Source of the DNA: Clostridia bacterium
GTDB taxonomy: Bacteria; Bacillota; Clostridia; Oscillospirales; Acutalibacteraceae
Length of the DNA: 64,000 bases
Direction: 5' to 3'
Assembly: GCA_017517665.1 (NCBI GenBank)
Contig: JAFWYP010000021.1
Coordinates: forward strand, 1-64,000
Below are positions 18,181-25,012 of the stretch, piece by piece. A program made the position numbers and the translations under genes. Within the stretch, counting starts at the first letter, position 1; every line of letters starts with the position of its first letter. Under the pieces are notes generated by a model. The model saw only the letters and a list, made by a program, of their open reading frames with translations, ran no database searches and had not been told where the DNA came from.

Positions 18181-18792
18181 TTAAATTTCAAAAAAATTTT
18201 CTTCAAGCATCGCCGCAAGGCAATGATAAACGGGAAGGGTTAATTCCTGAACCTTAAATGTTTCCGTTTCGGGAAGCCTTATGCAGACATCGCATATTTC
18301 GCTGAGCCTGCTTTCTTTTTTACCCGTGACAGCAACGGATTTTATACCTGCCGCCTTTGCGACTTTTGCTGCATAAACGATGTTTTCGGAATTACCCGAT
18401 GTGCTGAAACAGAACAGAACATCGTTTTCTTTTGCGTACGCATAAACCTGCTGAGCAAAAACAAGAGAGGGGGCAACATCATTTTCAAATGCGGTCATCA
18501 GTGCGGAATGAGCACAAAGAGATATTGCAGGCAGTCCTTTCTGAAGGTTATCCGCAATATATTTATCCTCAAAAAGATTCTTTTCATCATCGGAAAGAGG
18601 TCTTTTTTTCAGAAAACCTTTCATCAGTTCACCAACAAAATGGTCACTGTCTGCTGCAGAACCGCCGTTTCCGCAGCAGAGAATTTTTCCGCCGTTATCA
18701 TAACATGAATTGAACAGCATAAATGCGGAATGAATATCATTTCTGCAATTTTCAAGACAGGGATATCTTTCAAAAAGTTCTTCAAAAATCAT
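18181..18792 (-). CDS. SIS-domain sugar isomerase (GmhA-like)
   Basis: A 203-residue protein consisting of one SIS domain. ILCCGNGGSAADSDHFVGEL and FCFSTSGNSENIV are the two phosphosugar-binding loops of GmhA-type sedoheptulose-7-phosphate isomerases. GmhA makes heptose for lipopolysaccharide, but here the gene sits between a ROK kinase and a GH2 glycosidase, so a role in isomerising a catabolic sugar phosphate is more likely. That is inferred from context only. Its ATG overlaps the kinase stop by four bases, which points to translational coupling. Confidence 0.82.
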   Translation of the reverse strand: MIFEELFERYPCLENCRNDIHSAFMLFNSCYDNGGKILCCGNGGSAADSDHFVGELMKGFLKKRPLSDDEKNLFEDKYIADNLQKGLPAISLCAHSALMTAFENDVAPSLVFAQQVYAYAKENDVLFCFSTSGNSENIVYAAKVAKAAGIKSVAVTGKKESRLSEICDVCIRLPETETFKVQELTLPVYHCLAAMLEENFFEI

Positions 18793-19745
18793 TTTTTATC
18801 CTCCGCGTATTCCTTTGCAACTCCGATTGCCGCATAATCACCTATGTCGTCACCGAGCATTGCAGGAACTATTTTACAGCATTCAGCCGAAATTGCAAGC
18901 GCTTCTTTTTTGAGAACCTCATTCATACTGTCGATAAGCAGATATCCCGAACGCTGGAAAATGCTTCCGATAACAATTCTTTCGGGATTGAGAATATCAA
19001 TAAGTATTGAAAGACCGAGACCGAGCTTTTCACCGCATCTGCGGTAAATTGCGTTTGCAAGCTTATCGCCGTTAATTGCGGCATCGGCAATGGTTTTTGC
19101 GGTAACATTGTCATAAGGAATTGCGGTTGTTCCGTTATAAATTGAAAGCATTTTTTTGCCCATAGCAGCAATTCCCGCACCGCTGCAGAATCCTTCAAAA
19201 GAACCGGCTTTTCCGTAAGCAACGGGACCGTCTGCATCAAGACGGATATGGCCCACTTCGCCTGCAGTACCACAGGTGCCGCTGTAAAGCTTGCCGTCAA
19301 GGATAAGACCTGCACCCATTCCCGTGCCGAAGGTGAGAAAAATCATGTTTTTTGTTCCTTTGCCCGCGCCGAATTGCCATTCCGCAAGTGCACAGGCATC
19401 TGCATCGTTTCTGACCTTGCAGGGAATGCCGAGTCTTTCTTTTACGATATCCGCAAGAGGAACATTGTCCCAGTCGGGCAGATTCGGAGGTCGCATGATT
19501 ATGCCTTTTTCGCAGTCTAAAGGACCTCCGCAGCTTACACCGCAGGCAAGAACATCATGGGAGACAATCCCGTTTCTTTCAACAATTTCAATCGCTGAGT
19601 TTATCAGCTCATCAACAACGGATTTCCATCCTCTTTCAACCTTTGTTTCAAAGCGGATTTTGTCCTTTATCGAATTGCTGTTTTTTTCGCTGATAACAAC
19701 GGCGCATTTTGTTCCGCCTATATCCATTCCGAGGTAGTATTTCAT
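18789..19745 (-). CDS. ROK family sugar kinase
   Basis: A 318-residue kinase with the ROK ATP-binding start MDIGGTKCAVV, a phosphate-binding loop FLTFGTGMGAGLILDGKLY, the general base Asp in RNDADACALAEW, and the signature GEVGHIRLDADG. The zinc-binding Cys-x-Cys-Gly cluster that usually follows GH is missing; the sequence reads GPVAYGKAGSFEGFCSG instead, as in some allose or N-acetylmannosamine kinase relatives. It should phosphorylate a hexose or amino sugar in the cytoplasm. It leads the operon with SIS, GH2 and Gfo genes behind a good promoter. The sugar is not identifiable from sequence alone. Confidence 0.88.
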   Translation of the reverse strand: MKYYLGMDIGGTKCAVVISEKNSNSIKDKIRFETKVERGWKSVVDELINSAIEIVERNGIVSHDVLACGVSCGGPLDCEKGIIMRPPNLPDWDNVPLADIVKERLGIPCKVRNDADACALAEWQFGAGKGTKNMIFLTFGTGMGAGLILDGKLYSGTCGTAGEVGHIRLDADGPVAYGKAGSFEGFCSGAGIAAMGKKMLSIYNGTTAIPYDNVTAKTIADAAINGDKLANAIYRRCGEKLGLGLSILIDILNPERIVIGSIFQRSGYLLIDSMNEVLKKEALAISAECCKIVPAMLGDDIGDYAAIGVAKEYAEDKK

Positions 19746-19776
19746 AATATCACCGCTTTTCAGAGCAATTTATTTA

Positions 19777-19805
19777 ATTATATATGTAAATCTCTTTTTA
19801 GTCAA
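19777..19805 (-). promoter_or_regulatory. Promoter of the ROK-SIS-GH2-Gfo operon
   Basis: TTGACT and TATAAT are spaced by 17 bases on the minus strand (-35 at 19800-19805, -10 at 19777-19782), followed by GGTGAT before the kinase ATG. Confidence 0.75.
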
Positions 19806-19859
19806 TAAAGTAATATATTCGGTTGTTTTGCGAAAATTAAAAGAGAAAGGAATGAAAAT

Positions 19860-20537
19860 ATGGCAGTAACATTGATAAGAGCAACCTTGCTTTATGCGGC
19901 AATTATTTTTCTTATAAGACTTATGGGAAAACGGCAGATAGGGGAGCTGCAGCCGTCCGAGCTTGTCGTAACGATTCTTCTGTCTGAAATAGCTTCCATT
20001 CCCATGCAGGATAACAATATACCGATTATTCATTCGGTAGTGGCTCTTTTTGTGCTCGTTTCATATGAGATACTGACTTCGGCAATCGGACTGAAAAGCC
20101 ACAAGCTGCGGACTGTTTTGCAGGGTCATCCCGTTATTGTTATCCGAAAAGGGGAGATTGATATGAAAGCTCTCAAAAAGCTCCGCATGACGGTCAATGA
20201 CCTTATTTCGGCATTGAGACAGAAGGATGTTTTTGATGTTTCGCAGGTTTCATATGCGATATTTGAAACAAACGGTCAGATAAGCGTGCTTCTCAAACCC
20301 GAATACAGAAACTCAACTGTAAGCGACCTTAATCTTCATCCCGAGGACAGCGGCATGCCTTTTGCCGTTATATGCGACGGGAGAATGATTGACGATACCA
20401 TAGTCGAATCGGGTTTTGATGCCGATAAAATCAAAAAGCTTGTTATTTCGAGCAAAATACCCGTTGATGAAATAATAATAATGACCGTCACATCGGACGG
20501 CAAGGCTTTTATAGCAAGAAAAGGTGACAGCGAATGA
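19860..20537 (+). CDS. YetF-like DUF421 membrane protein
   Basis: A 225-residue protein with three N-terminal hydrophobic helices and the DUF421 signature FLIRLMGKRQIGELQPSEL at the start, then SHKLRTVLQGHPVIVIRKG and RMTVNDLISALRQKDVFDV. B. subtilis YetF is the reference; relatives are found near spore genes and are thought to act at the membrane, but the biochemical role is unknown. ATG at 19860 follows AAAGGAATG. It overlaps the next gene by four bases and forms a two-gene unit with it. It is divergent from the ROK operon. Confidence 0.88.
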   Translation: MAVTLIRATLLYAAIIFLIRLMGKRQIGELQPSELVVTILLSEIASIPMQDNNIPIIHSVVALFVLVSYEILTSAIGLKSHKLRTVLQGHPVIVIRKGEIDMKALKKLRMTVNDLISALRQKDVFDVSQVSYAIFETNGQISVLLKPEYRNSTVSDLNLHPEDSGMPFAVICDGRMIDDTIVESGFDADKIKKLVISSKIPVDEIIIMTVTSDGKAFIARKGDSE

Positions 20538-20932
20538 AAAGAGTGATTATTGCGGTTGTCTTGCTTCTGTCGGCAGTTTCAGTTTCTGTATGGTCAAATA
20601 TTACATTTGAAAAAAACATGAAAGAGTTTTCTTCCATGCTTGAAAATCTCATAGTCCATTCCGAAAAAACAGACGGTGAAATTCTGAAAACCGAAACAGA
20701 AAAAGTTGTTGATGCATGGTATGCTTCATCAGCTTTTCTTCATTCGCTTGTTGCGCACGAGGGAATGGATGAGCTTGAAAAAATCATAACCTCTCTGCCG
20801 CTTATCATTGAGCATTCCGACAGAGAGGAATTCCGAAACGAATGCATCAAAGCAGTCAATCAGATAGATAACCTCATTGATTCCGAAAAACTGAATATCG
20901 GCAATGTTCTGTTTATCGGAGTGATGATATGA
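20534..20932 (+). CDS. DUF4363 family membrane-anchored protein
   Basis: A 132-residue protein with one N-terminal hydrophobic helix (IIAVVLLLSAVSVSVW) and an outer helical domain (WYASSAFLHSLVAHEGMDEL), as in DUF4363 proteins that accompany YetF-like proteins in clostridia. It overlaps the YetF-like gene by four bases (ATGA). Its 3' end overlaps the end of the convergent symporter gene by 20 bases. The function is unknown; the pairing suggests a common complex at the membrane. Confidence 0.72.
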   Translation: MKRVIIAVVLLLSAVSVSVWSNITFEKNMKEFSSMLENLIVHSEKTDGEILKTETEKVVDAWYASSAFLHSLVAHEGMDELEKIITSLPLIIEHSDREEFRNECIKAVNQIDNLIDSEKLNIGNVLFIGVMI

Positions 20933-22259
20933 AAATAATCAGTATAAACACGGGAAGCATAAACTGAAAATACGGTTTTGCTTTTTGCGGTATTTTCAGT
21001 CCTTTTCCTGTGTTTGCTTCTTTGATATATTTATCAAATCCCCAGCCGTATTTTGTTGTGCAGAAAAGAATATAAATAATTGCACCTGCGGGCAGAAGCA
21101 GATTGCTGACAATAAAATCCTCGCTGTCGGAGATATTTCTGCCGCCGATTATTTTTATGTCCTCCCAGATATTGTAACCGAATATGCATGGAAGACTTAA
21201 GGTGAATAAAAACACACCGCAGATAACAGAGGCTTTTTTTCTGCTCAGACCGAAGGTGTCAATTCCTGCCGAAATCAGGTTTTCACAAACCGCAATAACC
21301 GTTGAAAGGCTTGCAAAGCTCATGAAAAGGAAAAATAAGCTTCCGAGGATTCTGCCGTTTGCCATGTCAGAAAAAACCTTCGGAAGAGTTATGAATATCA
21401 GCGGCGGACCCGAATCGGGTTTGATTCCGAATGTGAAGCAGGCAGGAAATATAATGATTCCAGAAACAACGGCAACAAATGTATCAAGAACACATATGCG
21501 CACCGATTCGCTCGGAAGAGTGTTGTCCTTTGACATATAGCTTCCGAATATTTCCATTGATGCAAGTCCGATGCTCAAACTGAAGAATGCCTGCGACATG
21601 GCGGCGGTCATAATGTTTCCGATGCCGTTTTCAACAGCTTTTCCGAAATCGGGCAGAAGAAAAAATCGCAGACCTTCCGCAGCGCCGTCAAGCGTCAGAC
21701 TGTTTACGGCAAGCGCGGCCGTAAGAATCAGCATCCCCGTCATCATTATTTTACTTACACGTTCCGTGCCATTTTGCAGTCCCATACTGCATACGGCAAC
21801 ACCGATTATTACTGTAATTCCCATCAAAAGAATCATTTCTTTCGAGTCTGCAAGCATTTCACTGAATATCAGTGCAGAATTTAAGGACTTTTCAAATGTT
21901 CCCGATACAAATCTGAAAAAATAGCCGAGCATCCAACCCGAAACAGTCGTGTAGTACATCATGAGAAGAATGCAGCCTGCAAGACTGATAAAGCCGTGAT
22001 AATGCCATCTGTTATCCGGATTTTCAAGTGTTCTGAATGCGTTTACCGTGCTCTGACGGCTTGCTCTTCCTATTGCAAGCTCCATTGTCAGAACGGGAAT
22101 TCCCATAATGAGCAGAAACAGCAAATAAAACATTACAAATACTCCGCCGCCGTTTTCGCCTGCGATATACGGAAATTTCCACACATTGCCTATTCCTATT
22201 GCACATCCTGCGCTGACAAGAATAAAACCGAAACGGGTTCTGAATTTTTCACGGCTCAC
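20913..22259 (-). CDS. Sodium-dependent transporter, NSS/SNF family
   Basis: A 448-residue membrane protein with about eleven or twelve helices. The first helix carries the NSS sodium-site signature GCAIGIGNVWKFPYIAGENGG, only slightly changed from the family consensus, and LFFLFMSFASLSTVIAV matches helix 8, where the second sodium site sits. These proteins import amino acids or similar solutes with sodium. ATG at 22259 follows AAGGAGAG. It converges on the DUF4363 gene with a 20-base coding overlap and no terminator between. The cargo cannot be told. Confidence 0.9.
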   Translation of the reverse strand: MSREKFRTRFGFILVSAGCAIGIGNVWKFPYIAGENGGGVFVMFYLLFLLIMGIPVLTMELAIGRASRQSTVNAFRTLENPDNRWHYHGFISLAGCILLMMYYTTVSGWMLGYFFRFVSGTFEKSLNSALIFSEMLADSKEMILLMGITVIIGVAVCSMGLQNGTERVSKIMMTGMLILTAALAVNSLTLDGAAEGLRFFLLPDFGKAVENGIGNIMTAAMSQAFFSLSIGLASMEIFGSYMSKDNTLPSESVRICVLDTFVAVVSGIIIFPACFTFGIKPDSGPPLIFITLPKVFSDMANGRILGSLFFLFMSFASLSTVIAVCENLISAGIDTFGLSRKKASVICGVFLFTLSLPCIFGYNIWEDIKIIGGRNISDSEDFIVSNLLLPAGAIIYILFCTTKYGWGFDKYIKEANTGKGLKIPQKAKPYFQFMLPVFILIIFISSLR

Positions 22260-22327
22260 ATTTTCTCTCCTTGTGAAAATTTTGTTTGGATATCAAAAAA
22301 ATTATTTACAAAATATTCTATTTTATG

Positions 22328-22356
22328 TTGAAATACAGATAAAATAATGTTAAAAT
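22328..22356 (+). promoter_or_regulatory. Probable promoter of the aconitase X pair
   Basis: TTGAAA (22328-22333) and TAAAAT (22351-22356) are 17 bases apart. The predicted transcript starts downstream of the in-frame ATG at 22347, which supports the ATG at 22392 as the real start. Confidence 0.5.
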
Positions 22357-22391
22357 ATATTGAAAAATTATTCGGAAAGGATAATGCTACT

Positions 22392-23678
22392 ATGGAATAC
22401 AAAATGATTCTCACTCCCGAAGAGCAGGCTATTCTCAATGGCTCCAAGGGCGAAACAATGGCAAAGGTTATGAAAACCCTCGTTCTTTACGGCGAAGCTT
22501 TCGGCGCAACCAAGATGGTTCCTGTTGAAAGCAAGATGGGTCACCTCGTAACAAGCTTCGGTCTTAAGGTTATGAAGCCCGTTTATGAGCTTATGGACCA
22601 GCTTATCGAAGGCAACGCTCTTTCACAGCAGAAATTTTCTGTTGACCCCAAACCCCTCGACCCCAATGTTCCCGCAAACTTCCTTCAGAAGCTTATTTTT
22701 AATAAGTTTATGTACAGCATGCAGAACAGCTACGACGCTCAGCTTTCAAAGCTCGGTCTTGTTGACGATAAGTCATACACCTGCACCTGCTACATGGATG
22801 AAGTAGGAAACGTTCCCAAGAAGGGTGAAATCCTTTCATGGGCTGAATCATCGGCTGTTGTATATGCAAACTCAGTTCTCGGCGCACGCTGCAACAGAAA
22901 CTCCGGTATCATTGAGCTTTTCGGTTCAATCGTTGGCAGAGTTCCTTATTTCGGTCTTGTTACCGATGAAGGCAGAAAGGCAACATGGATTGTTGAAGTT
23001 AAAACAACAAAGAAACCCGAAGCTCAGATTCTCGGTTCGGCTATCGGTATGAAGGTTATGGAAGATGTTCCTTATGTAAAGGGTCTTGATCAGTGGATCG
23101 GCACAGAGCTTGACGGCGATACAAAAGCATACCTCAAGGATTTCGGTGCCGCAACAGCATCAAACGGTGCGGTTGGTCTTTATCATATCGCAAACCTTAC
23201 TCCCGAAGCAGTTGAACAGGGCGAAGCTCTTATTGCAGAAGGTGCACAGGTTTATGTTGTTGATGATGCGGAACTTGCAAGAGTTCAGGCCAACTATCCT
23301 GTTATGTGGAAAGATAAGAATGCAACTCCCAAGCTTTGCTTCGTAGGCTGCCCCCATCTTTCACATGCACAGCTTATCGAATGGACTGATAACGTTGTTG
23401 CAGGTCTTAAGAAGAACGGTCTCAAGAAGGTTTCAATCCCTACCGTTTTCACAGCTGCACCCGCAGTTATCGAAGAATTCAACAAAACTCCTTATGCTGC
23501 AAAGCTTAAGGCAACAGGCGTTGTTCTCAGCTACATTTGTCCTCTTATGTATATGAACAATCCTCTTTGCAAGAAGATGCCCGTTATAACAAACTCCAAT
23601 AAGCTCAGAACATACACAACCTCTCGCTACTACAGAAGCGAAGAGATTCTTGATATTATCACAAAGGAGGCAAAGTAA
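22392..23678 (+). CDS. Aconitase X catalytic (large) subunit
   Basis: A 428-residue protein of the aconitase X (DUF521) family. It opens with LTPEEQAILNG and keeps GEAFGATKMVPVESKMGHL, the Cys-rich TCTCYMD, GARCNRNSG and VGCPHLSHAQL, where cysteines for an iron-sulfur cluster lie. ATG at 22392 has AAAGGA upstream; the upstream ATG at 22347 precedes the likely transcription start. Known members are cis-3-hydroxy-L-proline dehydratase in bacteria and mevalonate-5-phosphate dehydratase in archaea. The small subunit follows directly, so this is the two-gene form. No proline- or mevalonate-related neighbour is present, so the substrate remains open. Confidence 0.88.
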   Translation: MEYKMILTPEEQAILNGSKGETMAKVMKTLVLYGEAFGATKMVPVESKMGHLVTSFGLKVMKPVYELMDQLIEGNALSQQKFSVDPKPLDPNVPANFLQKLIFNKFMYSMQNSYDAQLSKLGLVDDKSYTCTCYMDEVGNVPKKGEILSWAESSAVVYANSVLGARCNRNSGIIELFGSIVGRVPYFGLVTDEGRKATWIVEVKTTKKPEAQILGSAIGMKVMEDVPYVKGLDQWIGTELDGDTKAYLKDFGAATASNGAVGLYHIANLTPEAVEQGEALIAEGAQVYVVDDAELARVQANYPVMWKDKNATPKLCFVGCPHLSHAQLIEWTDNVVAGLKKNGLKKVSIPTVFTAAPAVIEEFNKTPYAAKLKATGVVLSYICPLMYMNNPLCKKMPVITNSNKLRTYTTSRYYRSEEILDIITKEAK

Positions 23679-23679
23679 A

Positions 23680-24120
23680 ATGAAACAGTTTAAAGGACGT
23701 CCCGTTGTTGCAGGTAAGTGCACAGCATCTGCTCTTGTTTCCCACGGCGGTTTCAATACTCTCGCCTCATTCCAGAACGCTCTTCAGTTCGGCGATAAGG
23801 AAGCAAAATGCGGCGACCAGAACAATGCTGACCTTTACGGCAAGCCCATGGTAAACGCCGCCCTCTGCCTTCCCCAGACTATCGGTTCAACAACAGGCGG
23901 TATGGTTCTCTACTGCGCAAAGGCAATGAAGAGAAATCCCACCTGTATGCTCTTCTCTGAGCATATCGACTCCCTTGCATGCGCAGGCGCAGTTCTTGCC
24001 GCTGTATGGACAGATGAACCCATGGTTACTATCGACTGCCTCGGTCAGGAATTCCTTGATTATGTTAAGGACGGAATGAAGATTACCGTTGATGAAGACG
24101 GAACAGTAACAGTTGAATAA
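23680..24120 (+). CDS. Aconitase X swivel-domain (small) subunit
   Basis: A 146-residue DUF126 protein that supplies the swivelling domain of the two-subunit aconitase X. ALCLPQTIGSTTGGMVLY contains the family signature P-x-x-x-GSTTGG with the conserved Ser, and VTIDCLGQEFLDYVKDG closes the fold. ATG at 23680 lies after AAAGGAGG, one base beyond the stop codon of the large subunit gene, so the two are translated together. It ends at a strong terminator. Confidence 0.88.
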   Translation: MKQFKGRPVVAGKCTASALVSHGGFNTLASFQNALQFGDKEAKCGDQNNADLYGKPMVNAALCLPQTIGSTTGGMVLYCAKAMKRNPTCMLFSEHIDSLACAGAVLAAVWTDEPMVTIDCLGQEFLDYVKDGMKITVDEDGTVTVE

Positions 24121-24134
24121 TCTGATTCTATTTT

Positions 24135-24163
24135 GCCGCAGACTTTGTTCTGCGGCTTTTTTT
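24135..24163 (+). terminator. Terminator of the aconitase X operon
   Basis: GCCGCAGA and TCTGCGGC pair perfectly around a six-base loop and are followed by seven T, 14 bases after the stop codon. Confidence 0.9.
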
Positions 24164-24270
24164 ATTTCCGATAAACCAATATCTTTGCAATGTTTTGTAT
24201 AAAATATTTTTTTGTTTTTGGATAAAATTAACAAAAATTCCCAAATTCAGGAAGAAATTGTAAAAAAAGC

Positions 24271-24317
24271 TTGCAAAAATTATCGGACAGATATATAATG
24301 TGTTCCGAAATGGAACA
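24271..24317 (+). promoter_or_regulatory. Promoter with palindrome at the transcription start, before the small DUF6514-like gene
   Basis: TTGCAA (24271-24276) and TATAAT (24294-24299) are 17 bases apart. Directly after the -10 lies TGTTCCGAAATGGAACA (24301-24317), a perfect inverted repeat with a five-base centre that would cover the transcription start: a likely repressor site. Confidence 0.6.
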
Positions 24318-24338
24318 AAAAGAGGTGAAGTGCGAGTT

Positions 24339-24533
24339 ATGTATGTTCTGACAAAGAATAGCAGACGAATAGAAGATAATGAGGTTATTCTGTTCGGCGT
24401 TGCGGATGAAAGCCATGATTTCGGTGATTTTACCGATGATATGACAAAGGCTGCGAATCTTGTTGAACTGCTCAATTCCCAAAATGTTGAGTCGATTCAT
24501 GTTCACGATATTATAGAGGATTTTTTCTATTAA
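24339..24533 (+). CDS. Small DUF6514-like clostridial protein
   Basis: A 64-residue soluble protein starting at the ATG at 24339, which has AGAGGTGA ten bases upstream; an earlier in-frame start at 24300 would lie at or before the transcription start. The pattern MYVLTKN...VILFGV...F.DD...A..LVELLN.....S.HVHDIIEDFF resembles small clostridial proteins of the DUF6514 type, whose role is unknown. It has its own promoter with a palindrome and stands 118 bases before the BlaI-like gene. Confidence 0.65.
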   Translation: MYVLTKNSRRIEDNEVILFGVADESHDFGDFTDDMTKAANLVELLNSQNVESIHVHDIIEDFFY

Positions 24534-24562
24534 GCAAAACCGTTAATTTTATATTTCCCCTA

Positions 24563-24614
24563 TTGACAACCTTGTTCTAATCTGTTAGAATGAGGTTGTA
24601 CTAATGCATTAGAA
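24563..24614 (+). promoter_or_regulatory. Promoter and tandem operators of the BlaI/BlaR1-like pair
   Basis: TTGACA (24563-24568) and TAGAAT (24586-24591) are spaced by 17 bases. TTCTAATCTGTTAGAA (24575-24590) covers the spacer and -10, and TACTAATGCATTAGAA (24599-24614), which contains a 12-base perfect palindrome, covers the start region. The centres are 24 bases apart. This is the arrangement expected for autorepression by the BlaI-family dimer. Confidence 0.8.
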
Positions 24615-24651
24615 TATAGTTTCTGAACGTATGAAAAGGGGGAGATAAAAG

Positions 24652-25011
24652 ATGTCAACACCGAAAATTTTTGAAAGTGAATACCGTTTTTGTCTTATTC
24701 TGTGGGAACATGAACCCGTAAGCAGTCGTGAGCTTTCCGAGCTTTGCAAGGAAAAACTCGGCTGGTCAAAAACAACAACCTATACCGTTATAAAGCGTCT
24801 TTCCGACAGGGGAGTGCTGAAAAACGAAAACACGGTTGTAACTTCGCTTGTTTCAAAGGACGAAGCGCAGGTTTCCGAAATTGATGAGCTTATGGAAAAG
24901 AAATTTGAAGGATCGATTCCCGCATTTATTGCCGCCTTTGCAAGAAGCCGTAAGCTTTCGGATAAGGAGATTGCCGAGATAAGACAGATTATCGAGCAAG
25001 GAGGTAAGTGA
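24652..25011 (+). CDS. BlaI/MecI/CopY family repressor
   Basis: A 119-residue winged-helix repressor. SEYRFCLILWEHEPVSSRELSEL and KTTTYTVIKRLSDRGVL (recognition helix and turn) match the BlaI/MecI N-terminal domain, and the C-terminal helices provide the dimer interface that a BlaR1-type protease inactivates. The ATG follows GGGGGAG. It is co-transcribed with the M56 receptor gene, whose start lies one base after its stop. Two operators in the promoter suggest self-repression. No beta-lactamase gene is seen here, so the regulated target is unknown. Confidence 0.88.
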   Translation: MSTPKIFESEYRFCLILWEHEPVSSRELSELCKEKLGWSKTTTYTVIKRLSDRGVLKNENTVVTSLVSKDEAQVSEIDELMEKKFEGSIPAFIAAFARSRKLSDKEIAEIRQIIEQGGK

Positions 25012-25012
25012 T

